Assembly (NCBI GenBank): GCA_934120735.1
Contig: CAKOVA010000024.1
Coordinates: 1-30,376, forward strand
DNA: 30,376 nt
Direction: 5' to 3'
Source: an uncultured Prevotella sp.
GTDB lineage: Bacteria; Bacteroidota; Bacteroidia; Bacteroidales; Bacteroidaceae
This document shows, in pieces, positions 8,852 to 16,579 of the stretch. Each line of letters opens with the position of its first letter. The stretch's first letter is position 1. The notes beneath the pieces are model-generated. The model ran no database searches. It was not told the origin of the DNA and saw nothing but the letters and a program-made list of their open reading frames with translations. The translations under genes were made by a program, and so were the position numbers.

Positions 8852-10471
8852 ATGAAAACATATCATATCAAAAAATCGTTGTTCTTGCTCCTCACAGGAG
8901 CGTTGTTGGGAACGACATCGTGCGTAAACGACTTGGACACTCAGCCTCTGGACAAGGACGAGTTGGTATCCAACGTGGTATTCAAGGCCGACATCAATGC
9001 TTACACCGAGAGCCTTGCCAAGATTTATGCGGGCATGGTGATAGGTGGAAACAAAGGTGGTGACGCCGAACAAGATGTCAAAGGAATCGATGGAGGTTCG
9101 CAGGCTTCTTTCATACGCGTATTGTGGAACATGCAGGAACTGGCATCCGACATGGCGCACTGTGCATGGAACGACCCCGGTATCCCTGAGTTTAACCACC
9201 TCGCTTGGGATTCGTCGAGCCCATGGATCAAGGGATCGTATTATCGTTTAGCTTATCAAATCAGCTTGGCGAATGCTTTTCTTCGTGAGACCACCGACGA
9301 CAAACTGAGTAGCCGCGGTTGTAACGAGCAGGTTAAGCAAACAATCAAGGGTTACAGAGCCGAAGCTCGATTCCTGCGTGCGCTCAACTACATGTACGCC
9401 CTTGACCTGTATCGTAACTATCCTTTCTTTGATGAGAATAGTACGATAGGTAGTGAGCGTCCACAACAAATTATGAAGGAAGACCTTTATAAATATGTAG
9501 AGAAAGAATTGCTGGAATGCGAAAAGGATCTTGCAGCTCCTGTTGTAGGCTGGAACAAGAATTATGGCAATGCCAATAAGGCTGCCGCATGGGCTGCCCT
9601 GTCGCGTTTGTACCTCAATGCTGAAACCTATGTGGGGCAGAAGAAGTACACCGAGTGCATCACTTATAGCAAGAAAATCATTGCAGCAGGCTATGAGTTG
9701 GAACCCAACTATGGCGACATGTTCAAGGCTGACAACGATCACTCCAAGGAAATGATTTTCCCACTCCGCTACGAGGGTGCCGAAACCATGACTTGGGGAG
9801 GCATGACTGCTCTGTTGTGTTGGGGTTCTGCACAATTCCAAGAAGAGACGAATGCCAAGGGAGCTTGGCAAGGAGTGCGTGCTAAGTCGTCACTGCTCAA
9901 GTTGTTTACTAATGAGAAAAAGCATGAGGAAGACACTCGTTTTGCCATGCTGCGCTTGGACGGAACCAAGAATGTGGAAATTGTCAAGGAGGGCGATTTC
10001 AAGGACAATGGTATTCCTGTAACCAAGTTCTACAATCTGAACAAAGATGGCAGCAAACCCGAATCCAACGAGGCTTACGTTGACTTCCCATTGTTCCGCT
10101 TGGGCGAGATTTACTTGAGCTTGGCAGAGGCAGTTCTTCGTGGAGGAACAGGTGCTACCAAGAACGAAGCCATGAGCTACTTGAACGAATTGCGCAAGCG
10201 TGCCTATAAAGACAAGACCGTGGCTCCTATCGATGACAACAACTTTACGTTGAAGTTCTTGCTCGACGAGCGTGGACGTGAGCTCTTCTTCGAGGCACAG
10301 CGTCGCACCGATCTCGTGCGCTTTGGCAAGTACACTTCTGCCGATTATGTATGGCCTTGGAAGGGTGGCGTTGCGGAAGGTAAAGCTGTGAACGACAAGT
10401 ACATGATATTCCCATTGCCTTCTGACGACATTGGCTCGAACCAGAACTTGAAACAGAATGATGGTTATTAA
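8852..10471 (+). CDS. susD: SusD/RagB-family starch-binding outer-membrane lipoprotein
   Basis: A 539-residue protein starting with a lipoprotein signal ending TTSC (lipid Cys24), followed by VNDLDTQPLDKDE, a start typical of SusD proteins. The body has the SusD tetratricopeptide-like helical segments (KGYRAEARFLRALNYMYALD near residues 165-185) and the usual C-terminal region LDERGRELFFEAQRRTDLVRFGKY. It acts on the cell surface as the lid over SusC and captures glycan chains. The 14-bp spacing shows co-transcription with susC, and the next gene follows after 21 bp. The family is certain; the glycan is inferred from context. Confidence 0.95.
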   Translation: MKTYHIKKSLFLLLTGALLGTTSCVNDLDTQPLDKDELVSNVVFKADINAYTESLAKIYAGMVIGGNKGGDAEQDVKGIDGGSQASFIRVLWNMQELASDMAHCAWNDPGIPEFNHLAWDSSSPWIKGSYYRLAYQISLANAFLRETTDDKLSSRGCNEQVKQTIKGYRAEARFLRALNYMYALDLYRNYPFFDENSTIGSERPQQIMKEDLYKYVEKELLECEKDLAAPVVGWNKNYGNANKAAAWAALSRLYLNAETYVGQKKYTECITYSKKIIAAGYELEPNYGDMFKADNDHSKEMIFPLRYEGAETMTWGGMTALLCWGSAQFQEETNAKGAWQGVRAKSSLLKLFTNEKKHEEDTRFAMLRLDGTKNVEIVKEGDFKDNGIPVTKFYNLNKDGSKPESNEAYVDFPLFRLGEIYLSLAEAVLRGGTGATKNEAMSYLNELRKRAYKDKTVAPIDDNNFTLKFLLDERGRELFFEAQRRTDLVRFGKYTSADYVWPWKGGVAEGKAVNDKYMIFPLPSDDIGSNQNLKQNDGY

Positions 10472-10492
10472 TGGATTAAAACAAAACAGATC

Positions 10493-12100
10493 ATGAAACT
10501 AAAAAATATATTATTTCTTGCAGCTGGTTTCTTGGCAATGACATCGTGTTCGGATGACATCACCACACCGGTACTCAGCTTGCAAAAGGCTGCGAAGCTC
10601 AACGCTGTCAATCCAGCCACGATAACTTTCACAAAGGCAAACAGTGCAGAGGCTTTTCCACAAATCAGTTGGGAAAAAGCAAATTACGGCAAGGGTGCAG
10701 TGGTTGAATACACTGTTACCATTACCAACAATGAGAACAAAAAGAGCATTGAGGCAGGTAACACCGAGGATAACAAACTCACGTTTACCAATGAGGAGAT
10801 GAACTCGCTGTTGGCAAAGATAGGTGCCTATCCCGGTCATACCTATGATTTCACCGTGTCTCTCAAGTCTTCTGCATTCAAGACGTTGACCAACGATGCG
10901 CAGAACACTGTCAACTTCAAGGCTACGCCTTACGACCCCAACACCGTGAACATTGATTGGAGCTATGCCTATGTAGCTGTGGGTTATCCAGAGTGGGATT
11001 ATTCTAAGGCTTATCTCCTTGGCGACCCCGATGGTGACGGCACTTACCAAGGTTGGGTGCAGTTCGATGAAGAATGTACTTTTGCTGTCGTGGATGGCAA
11101 AGACGTTACCAAGGTACTCGCCAAAGACTGGAAGGTTGATGCTGCTCAGAAGGGATTTGTCGAGGTGACGCTCACGCCCGACGGCAATGTGACTATCGGA
11201 CAACCCTGCGAGTGGGGCATGATTGGTGAAGCTACATCTGGAGGTTGGACCAAAGACACCAAGATGGAGTATGACAAAGACACTCGTATGTGGACGGCGG
11301 TAACACCGTTAACAGCCAAAGAGTTCAAGTTCCGTGCCAATGAGGGATGGGATATCAACTATGGTAGCGACCCAACAAATCCCGAAGTGCTATCCAAGGG
11401 AGGCGATAACCTCAAGGTGGCCAAGACACACGCATACATCGTGAAGCTCAACTTGACCACTGCCGGCAAGTACACCTACACCATGGAAGAGACCGACATC
11501 GAACTGTCAAGCTCAGAACTGACAGTGCCTGGCTCTTATCAGGGTTGGAACCCGACCGCTGAAACTGCTTACCGACTCAAGTCGGAGAGCCGCGACTTCC
11601 AATACACGGGCATCTACTACTATCCAGCCAACACCGAGTTCAAACTCTATGATGACGGTAAATGGCTGGGAAGCGTAGGCGAAGTGAAGTGGAACGAGGA
11701 CAAGACTAAGGCAGAGTTTGCGCTGGGCGAAGGTGACAAAGGTGACAACATCAAGTTCACCGAAGGCGGCTGGTATCGCATCACCGCTAACACCAAGAAG
11801 ATGGTTGCCTCTGTTGCCAAGACTGGATGGGGAATTGTTGGTAGTGCCAGCCCCGGAGGATGGGATAAGGATCAGCTGATGACCTACAACCCAGAAACCA
11901 AGAAGTGGTCTATCACCATAACCATGGTGGACGTGGTAGACGGTGCATTCAAGTTCCGTTGGGATGGCGCATGGGAAAAGAACTTCGGTGGTGCCTTGAC
12001 AGGTCTTACCCAAGATGGCGCCGACATCAAGATTGGTGCAGGTACCTACCTCATCGAGCTTGACCCTGAAGCCAAGATCGCTACCGTAACAGAGCAATAA
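10493..12100 (+). CDS. SusE/SusF-like starch-binding surface lipoprotein
   Basis: A 535-residue lipoprotein (signal ending MTSC, lipid Cys19, then SDD, an acidic start that fits surface export in Bacteroidota). Residues about 25-150 form a SusE-type Ig-like domain. Then come what look like four SusE/F-type modules. The first starts near residue 155 (YLLGDPDGDGTYQGWVQF). The second starts at WGMIGEATSGGWTKD, the third at PGSYQGWNPTAETAYRL, and the fourth at WGIVGSASPGGWDKDQLM. Modules two and four are clear paralogues. B. thetaiotaomicron has separate SusE (about 387 residues) and SusF (about 485 residues), so this single longer protein may replace both. It binds starch on the cell surface and has no catalytic residues. 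A strong hairpin terminator follows 30 bp after the stop. Confidence 0.88.
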   Translation: MKLKNILFLAAGFLAMTSCSDDITTPVLSLQKAAKLNAVNPATITFTKANSAEAFPQISWEKANYGKGAVVEYTVTITNNENKKSIEAGNTEDNKLTFTNEEMNSLLAKIGAYPGHTYDFTVSLKSSAFKTLTNDAQNTVNFKATPYDPNTVNIDWSYAYVAVGYPEWDYSKAYLLGDPDGDGTYQGWVQFDEECTFAVVDGKDVTKVLAKDWKVDAAQKGFVEVTLTPDGNVTIGQPCEWGMIGEATSGGWTKDTKMEYDKDTRMWTAVTPLTAKEFKFRANEGWDINYGSDPTNPEVLSKGGDNLKVAKTHAYIVKLNLTTAGKYTYTMEETDIELSSSELTVPGSYQGWNPTAETAYRLKSESRDFQYTGIYYYPANTEFKLYDDGKWLGSVGEVKWNEDKTKAEFALGEGDKGDNIKFTEGGWYRITANTKKMVASVAKTGWGIVGSASPGGWDKDQLMTYNPETKKWSITITMVDVVDGAFKFRWDGAWEKNFGGALTGLTQDGADIKIGAGTYLIELDPEAKIATVTEQ

Positions 12101-12130
12101 ATTGTTGCGGGATTAGGTAATAATGATTAT

Positions 12131-12169
12131 AAAAGGCGCACTGTCCATATGTGAGAGTGCGCCTTTTTT
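12131..12169 (+). terminator. Rho-independent terminator after susE/F
   Basis: AAAAGGCGCACT (12131-12142) pairs with AGTGCGCC plus T-run (12156-12169) around a 13-nt loop. It is a strong GC-rich stem followed by six T. It lies between susE/F and the amylase start, only 33 bp before the latter. Confidence 0.9.
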
Positions 12170-12202
12170 ACCAAAATACATATTTATCACTACTAACAAG
12201 TA

Positions 12203-14011
12203 ATGGCAATGAAACATATATACACCTTATTATTAATGATGTTGGCATTCGCTGGCAATGTTCATGCGCAGGGCTGGCCCAAGGATTACAAGGGCGTGAT
12301 GCTGCAAGGCTTTTATTGGGACAGTTACCAAGACACACAATGGAGCCATTTGGAGAGTCAGGCCGATGAGCTGTCCAAGTACTTCTCACTCATTTGGGTG
12401 CCACAGTCGGGCAATTGCAACACGCTGAAAAACCAAATGGGTTATGCGCCTATATGGTGGTTCAAACACGATAGCGCATTTGGTAGCGAAGCTGAACTGC
12501 GCAAGATGATTAAGACCTTCAAAGACAAAGGCACGGGCATTATAGAAGACGTGGTCATCAACCACCGCAACGGCAACACCAACTGGTGCGATTTCCCCAC
12601 GGAAACGTGGAATGGGCAAACCTTCACATGGTCGCTTGCCGATATTTGCAAAGGGGATGATCAAGGAGAAACAGAGCGAAATGGCTATGCGTTGACAGGC
12701 AACAACGACACGGGTGACGACTTCAAGGGCGCACGCGACATTGACCATACCTCTGCGAATGCTCAAAAGAATATCAAGGCATATCTTGATTTCTTGTTGA
12801 ATGATTTGGGTTACACTGGCTTCCGCTACGATATGGTCAAAGGATTCGCACCCAATTACATAGGTATGTACAACTCCTCTGCCAAACCTGTGTATTCGGT
12901 TGGCGAGTATTGGGGCAACACAGGCAACATCAAGAATTGGATTAACGGTACCAAGGTAGACGGTGTTCCTACCTCTGCTGCCTTCGATTTCGACTTGAAG
13001 TATCGTATTTTTGAGGCTTTTAGTTCTGATGGCAATTGGTCAAAACTCAATGGCGAAGGTTTGGTTAAGGATTCTTATTACAAACAATATGCCGTAACGT
13101 TTGTCGACAATCATGACACAGGCCGCACTGATGGACACGGTAGCAATCCGCTGTTTGCCAATATCGAGGCTGCCAATGCCTATATTCTCGCCATGCCGGG
13201 CACGCCTTGCGTGTTCCTGCCACATTGGCTTCAATACAAAACCGCCATCAAGCGGATGATTGCCACTCGCCATGCTGTGGGCATCAGCAACACCAGTGAT
13301 ATTTTGCAAGCCGATGCTAAATCCAATGGCTTCGTGCTGAAAGTAAAAGGTAGCCAAGGTGAGTTGCTGTTGATATTGGGGAAAACGACAGACGCTAACA
13401 CACAAGGTATGAAGTTAGCGACGTCGGGCGACAACTATAAAATGTATGTCAGCAATGCCGTCAACATTGATGAGGTGACAAGTATCAAGGAAGAGAAGTC
13501 TACATTCCATGCTCCTTCATTTTGTGTGGTGAACGATGGTGAGACCTGTGCTTTCTTTGAAAAGCCAAAAGATTGGAGTTCTGATATCAAGTGTTGGGCA
13601 TGGAACGCTGCTGGCAACTTTACTGGTGATGCATGGCCTGGCGTGGCATGCACCAAGGTTGGTGTGACTGACAGTGGTAACGAGGTGTGGAAGTGGACAT
13701 GGAACGGCAGTTTCACGAAAGTCTCATCAGAAGGACAAGTGCCTACAGGTATTATCTTCAACACTTCGGGTGGTAAGCAAACCAGCGATTTGAAGTTTCA
13801 CAATGGTGCATACTACAATCCCACAGGTGTAAACTTAGGTGTGGTGACGGGCATTGACAAGGTGTCCTCAGCACAGACAGGCCAGCGCAAGGTGAACGTA
13901 TACGCACTGGATGGACGCCTTGTTCGCTCGCAAGTAAGCGAGAACAAGAGTCTGCAAGGATTGCAAAAAGGCGTGTATGTGGTGAACCGCCGCAAGCTGT
14001 TCGTTCGATAA
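12203..14011 (+). CDS. Secreted alpha-amylase (GH13) with starch-binding domain and Por-type C-terminal tail
   Basis: A 602-residue protein that hydrolyses alpha-1,4 bonds in starch. The signal peptide covers residues 1-22 (FAGNVHA, then QGW) and has no lipobox. All GH13 core motifs are present: region I DVVINH (116-121), region II GFRYDMVKG with nucleophile Asp210, region III GEYWG with acid/base Glu235, and region IV FVDNHD with Asp305. A probable CBM26-like starch-binding module follows (about 455-540; KCWAWNAAGNFTG, WPGVACTKVG). The last 45 residues (VNVYALDGRLVRSQVSE, then GLQKGVYVVNRRKLFVR) resemble a type IX secretion sorting tail. SusG of B. thetaiotaomicron is a lipoprotein, so anchoring probably differs here. 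ATG 12203 is used; Met3 is an equal alternative. No good promoter was found in the short gap after the upstream terminator. Confidence 0.92.
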   Translation: MAMKHIYTLLLMMLAFAGNVHAQGWPKDYKGVMLQGFYWDSYQDTQWSHLESQADELSKYFSLIWVPQSGNCNTLKNQMGYAPIWWFKHDSAFGSEAELRKMIKTFKDKGTGIIEDVVINHRNGNTNWCDFPTETWNGQTFTWSLADICKGDDQGETERNGYALTGNNDTGDDFKGARDIDHTSANAQKNIKAYLDFLLNDLGYTGFRYDMVKGFAPNYIGMYNSSAKPVYSVGEYWGNTGNIKNWINGTKVDGVPTSAAFDFDLKYRIFEAFSSDGNWSKLNGEGLVKDSYYKQYAVTFVDNHDTGRTDGHGSNPLFANIEAANAYILAMPGTPCVFLPHWLQYKTAIKRMIATRHAVGISNTSDILQADAKSNGFVLKVKGSQGELLLILGKTTDANTQGMKLATSGDNYKMYVSNAVNIDEVTSIKEEKSTFHAPSFCVVNDGETCAFFEKPKDWSSDIKCWAWNAAGNFTGDAWPGVACTKVGVTDSGNEVWKWTWNGSFTKVSSEGQVPTGIIFNTSGGKQTSDLKFHNGAYYNPTGVNLGVVTGIDKVSSAQTGQRKVNVYALDGRLVRSQVSENKSLQGLQKGVYVVNRRKLFVR

Positions 14012-14025
14012 GGCACTAACCAAAG

Positions 14026-14067
14026 CAATGCCCCCTGGAATATTTTCTCACATTCCAGGGGGCATTG
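14026..14067. terminator. Long hairpin terminator after the amylase
   Basis: CAATGCCCCCTGGAAT (14026-14041) and ATTCCAGGGGGCATTG (14052-14067) make a perfect 16-bp stem with a 10-nt loop, 14 bp past the amylase stop. Only a broken T-run (TTC) follows, but the stem is very strong. It marks the end of the starch locus. Confidence 0.75.
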
Positions 14068-14796
14068 TTCATTGGTAGCCATCCGAAGCAGGCCGACTAT
14101 CGCGTTTCATTTTTAGGTGTTGACTTTACTGCGAAAATGGCATGTTACATCAGGACGAGGCCAGCCAGACGATTACAAAGAAATGCCTCCTATCTAATTT
14201 TGCGCTTATTCACCTGAAATATCAAATGCATTTTTTAATGATATAATCTAAGATTGAGTGGCTTTTGCTGGGTATTTTTGTTTAAATAAATAGCTATTTT
14301 TATTTTTTTTATTAAAAAATCAATTATAATTTTTACGGTTTTATAGATTTTCATTATTTTTGCTGACGGATTATAATCTTAGTTGCATTTTGGAGTCAAG
14401 GCAAGATCATAAAGAAATGTACTATGTATTATCAATTCCCACAGTCCTTAGGTGGACAACGTGGCCTGATACTATATGGGAGTGTTCTCTTTCTTGCTGA
14501 TGAAAATCTCCAACGAAGTAGAAGTGGACTTGAAATTCGAGTTAGTCTCCCTTGAATATCTGAAACGTATCTTCTCTTGATGAGATGAAAGCGTGTGAAC
14601 ATTTGCAGAACATTCTGTACTCTCTTGGTTAGCTGGACAACTCAAAGATAATCTCTGCAGGCATGAAGGTTGACGATAAGCAAAGCAATGATAATAATTA
14701 CTAATCTACATAACAAAAAAGAAACAAGAATACTGTTGCTGTTTTTTTAAGACTTTATTGTTTTTTACCAACAAATTATTTAAATTCAATCTTATT
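14068..14796. other. AT-rich gap with possible promoter and decayed coding sequence
   Basis: No intact gene of normal size was found. About 14220-14360 is very AT-rich. It holds TATTTTTG (14355-14362), a -7 match with TTTT 20 bp upstream (14331-14334), a possible start for the cytolysin transcript with a leader of about 430 nt. From 14424 to about 14690 short coding-like stretches appear in different frames. One is a 43-codon ORF at 14424-14555. Another, overlapping it, runs from 14500 (MKISNEVEVDLKFELVSLE) and is broken by stops. It may be a gene remnant or a structured leader; no family is recognised. Confidence 0.4.
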
Positions 14797-16425
14797 ATGA
14801 AAAAATTTAAACTGTGCGCACCAAAGACCTGGCTTCCGATGGTAGCCGTCTTGGCTCTTTGTGCTTGTTCGAGTGAGGATCCGTTGGTCGATGATGAGAC
14901 CACCAACCCAGTTCCTAATGAGTCGTTCTCATTTGCCAATTACTCGCTTGGCGTGGGTATGGCGCGTAGTGGTGCACCAACCCCGAATGTTCCCCCGGCT
15001 CCAACTCCAGGCAACGAAACTTCTTCTTATGACTTCGTTAATGGTGTTCCTGGCGTTAAAATCACTCGTACCACCTATCACCAGTCAGGTACGGCTTACA
15101 ACGAGTTCATGATCTTCAATCCAGCACAGACATCTATTTATCCTGGACATGTGTTTGTTGGTGGAAGCGTTACAAGTGGCGAGTACAAGCCCGTTAAAGG
15201 ACAGAAGCTCAATCCTATAGTCATCTCCAACACGCTTGTGCCAAGAGAGCCCGGCTCTTTGAGTTCCAGACCTCTTAACGATCCAACTTGGAGCTCTTAT
15301 CAGGATGTGCTCAAAGATTGGCTCACTTTCGGTGCACAGGATGCAGGTGCCATGACCGAATATGAATACCATCAGGTGACACTCGATAGGTCTGGTTCTG
15401 TACAGCTTTCTGGCTCTATCGGCACCTCTGCAAAACTTACATGGGACTTGAGCAACTCATGGCAACGCAACAAGACACATGTGCTGTTGAAGTTCATCCA
15501 AAAAGTTTATAGCGTTTCAATGGATACACCAACAGGCTGTATACTTGCCAATGCACCTGAGGTAGCAAAGAATTTTGAGGGCACCATTCCTGTTTATGTT
15601 AGTGACGTGTATTATGGTCGTATCGCCTACATGTTAGTTTCCAGTAACTATACCTATGACGAGGTGACGGCCGCCATTGGCTTATTGCTTCCCAACTGGG
15701 ACAATCTTAGTTTGAGCTTGCAGACACAATATAAGAAAATACTCGATGAGTCTGCACTCCACCTGCTTTGCATCGGTGGCAAGGCTGAACAACACGGACG
15801 CCTCGCTGACGGAGGTTGGGAAGGCTTCCGCAAGAGTCTCGCAGAGCCTATGCCTATTTCTACAGCAGAACCAATCTCTTACACGCTCCGCTATGTAGAC
15901 GACAACTCCGTTGCACAGGTGCTTACTACCGATCGATTCCCGATTATTTCTTCTGTGTTTGTACCCGAGTGTAACCGTATTTCCTTCAAACTTACACCTT
16001 CCGCATTGGAGGCTGCCGCTGCCAGCAAAAATGATCTTTACGTTTGGGGTAATGCAACGATGAAATTGCCAAATGGTCAAACGATATCCTTGTTCAAAGC
16101 TCCTTATTCAGACGCTTACAAAATGAGTGGTCCGAACATTTACACCCAAATCGATGCACCTACCGCAACAATTACGCTGAATAGAAACGGTATGGACATG
16201 GAAGCATTCCTCAATCAGAAGGTGGAAATCACCGTTACGCTGGGTAACACAGTCGCTGCAGGAACTACCAAGGGTGATGATCTTGGTACGGTGACTATAA
16301 CCAAGACGTTGAAAGACTTGATTTTCGATGCAAAAGACTATCAGTTCGGCATGCAAACACGCCGTAAGATTGCAGTGGACTTCCATGGCTCCATTGTCTT
16401 TGATGTAAGCTACGCTACAGAATAA
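14797..16425 (+). CDS. CDC-like cytolysin (thiol-activated cytolysin superfamily) lipoprotein
   Basis: A 542-residue protein with a lipoprotein signal ending LCAC (lipid Cys24, then SSEDP). The ATG at 14797 is preferred because it begins the signal peptide; an upstream in-frame TTG adds 13 unlikely residues. The cholesterol-dependent-cytolysin fold shows in order. Near residues 112-142, TSIYPGHVFVGGSV and LNPIVIS match the CDC N-terminal block. QKVYSVSMDTP (235-245) matches the YTVSVD region, and PVYVSDVYYGRIAYML (265-280) matches the invariant YGR strand. CIGGKAEQHG (325-334) carries the Gly-Gly hinge (327-328). Segments about 200-225 and 285-320 are where membrane hairpins are expected. The C-terminal domain lacks the Trp-rich undecapeptide, so cholesterol binding is unlikely. 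Bacteroidota CDC-like proteins are known as two-component, protease-activated pore formers aimed at bacteria; only one component is seen here. Confidence 0.88.
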   Translation: MKKFKLCAPKTWLPMVAVLALCACSSEDPLVDDETTNPVPNESFSFANYSLGVGMARSGAPTPNVPPAPTPGNETSSYDFVNGVPGVKITRTTYHQSGTAYNEFMIFNPAQTSIYPGHVFVGGSVTSGEYKPVKGQKLNPIVISNTLVPREPGSLSSRPLNDPTWSSYQDVLKDWLTFGAQDAGAMTEYEYHQVTLDRSGSVQLSGSIGTSAKLTWDLSNSWQRNKTHVLLKFIQKVYSVSMDTPTGCILANAPEVAKNFEGTIPVYVSDVYYGRIAYMLVSSNYTYDEVTAAIGLLLPNWDNLSLSLQTQYKKILDESALHLLCIGGKAEQHGRLADGGWEGFRKSLAEPMPISTAEPISYTLRYVDDNSVAQVLTTDRFPIISSVFVPECNRISFKLTPSALEAAAASKNDLYVWGNATMKLPNGQTISLFKAPYSDAYKMSGPNIYTQIDAPTATITLNRNGMDMEAFLNQKVEITVTLGNTVAAGTTKGDDLGTVTITKTLKDLIFDAKDYQFGMQTRRKIAVDFHGSIVFDVSYATE

Positions 16426-16431
16426 TCTTTT

Positions 16432-16465
16432 TTCTTGGCGGGGAAATCTACTTCTCCGCCAAGAA
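16432..16465. terminator. Hairpin after the cytolysin gene
   Basis: TTCTTGGCGGGGAA (16432-16445) and TTCTCCGCCAAGAA (16452-16465) form a 14-bp stem with one G-U pair and a 6-nt loop, 6 bp after the stop. A T-run precedes it and A-rich sequence follows, so it is not a textbook terminator for the plus strand, but a strong stem here would limit readthrough into the protease gene or protect the 3' end. Confidence 0.55.
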
Positions 16466-16484
16466 ATACCCACACGCTATAGGC

Positions 16485-16519
16485 GGAAAGTGCGAGCCAG
16501 TTGACAATTTGCACTTTCC
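16485..16519. other. Second inverted repeat between cytolysin and protease
   Basis: GGAAAGTGC (16485-16493) and GCACTTTCC (16511-16519) are perfect 9-bp inverted repeats around 17 nt. The right arm overlaps the proposed promoter for the protease, so it could be a regulator binding site or an RNA stem. Confidence 0.4.
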
Positions 16520-16539
16520 CCTACCTCTAATTACCTTTA
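16508..16539 (+). promoter_or_regulatory. Promoter for the C10 protease gene
   Basis: TTTG (16508-16511), 20 bp, then TACCTTTA (16532-16539), one base from the TAnnTTTG consensus. The spacing is exactly that of the lacZ promoter in this window. It predicts a leader of about 35 nt and suggests the protease can be transcribed apart from the cytolysin. Confidence 0.5.
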
Positions 16540-16579
16540 TGATAACCATATTCTACACATCCTTAAAACTTTTACGCTG

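Noticed and set aside
14758..14796. Upstream TTG start for the cytolysin
   Set aside because: It would place 13 residues before the Lys-rich start of the lipoprotein signal; ATG 14797 gives a normal signal peptide.
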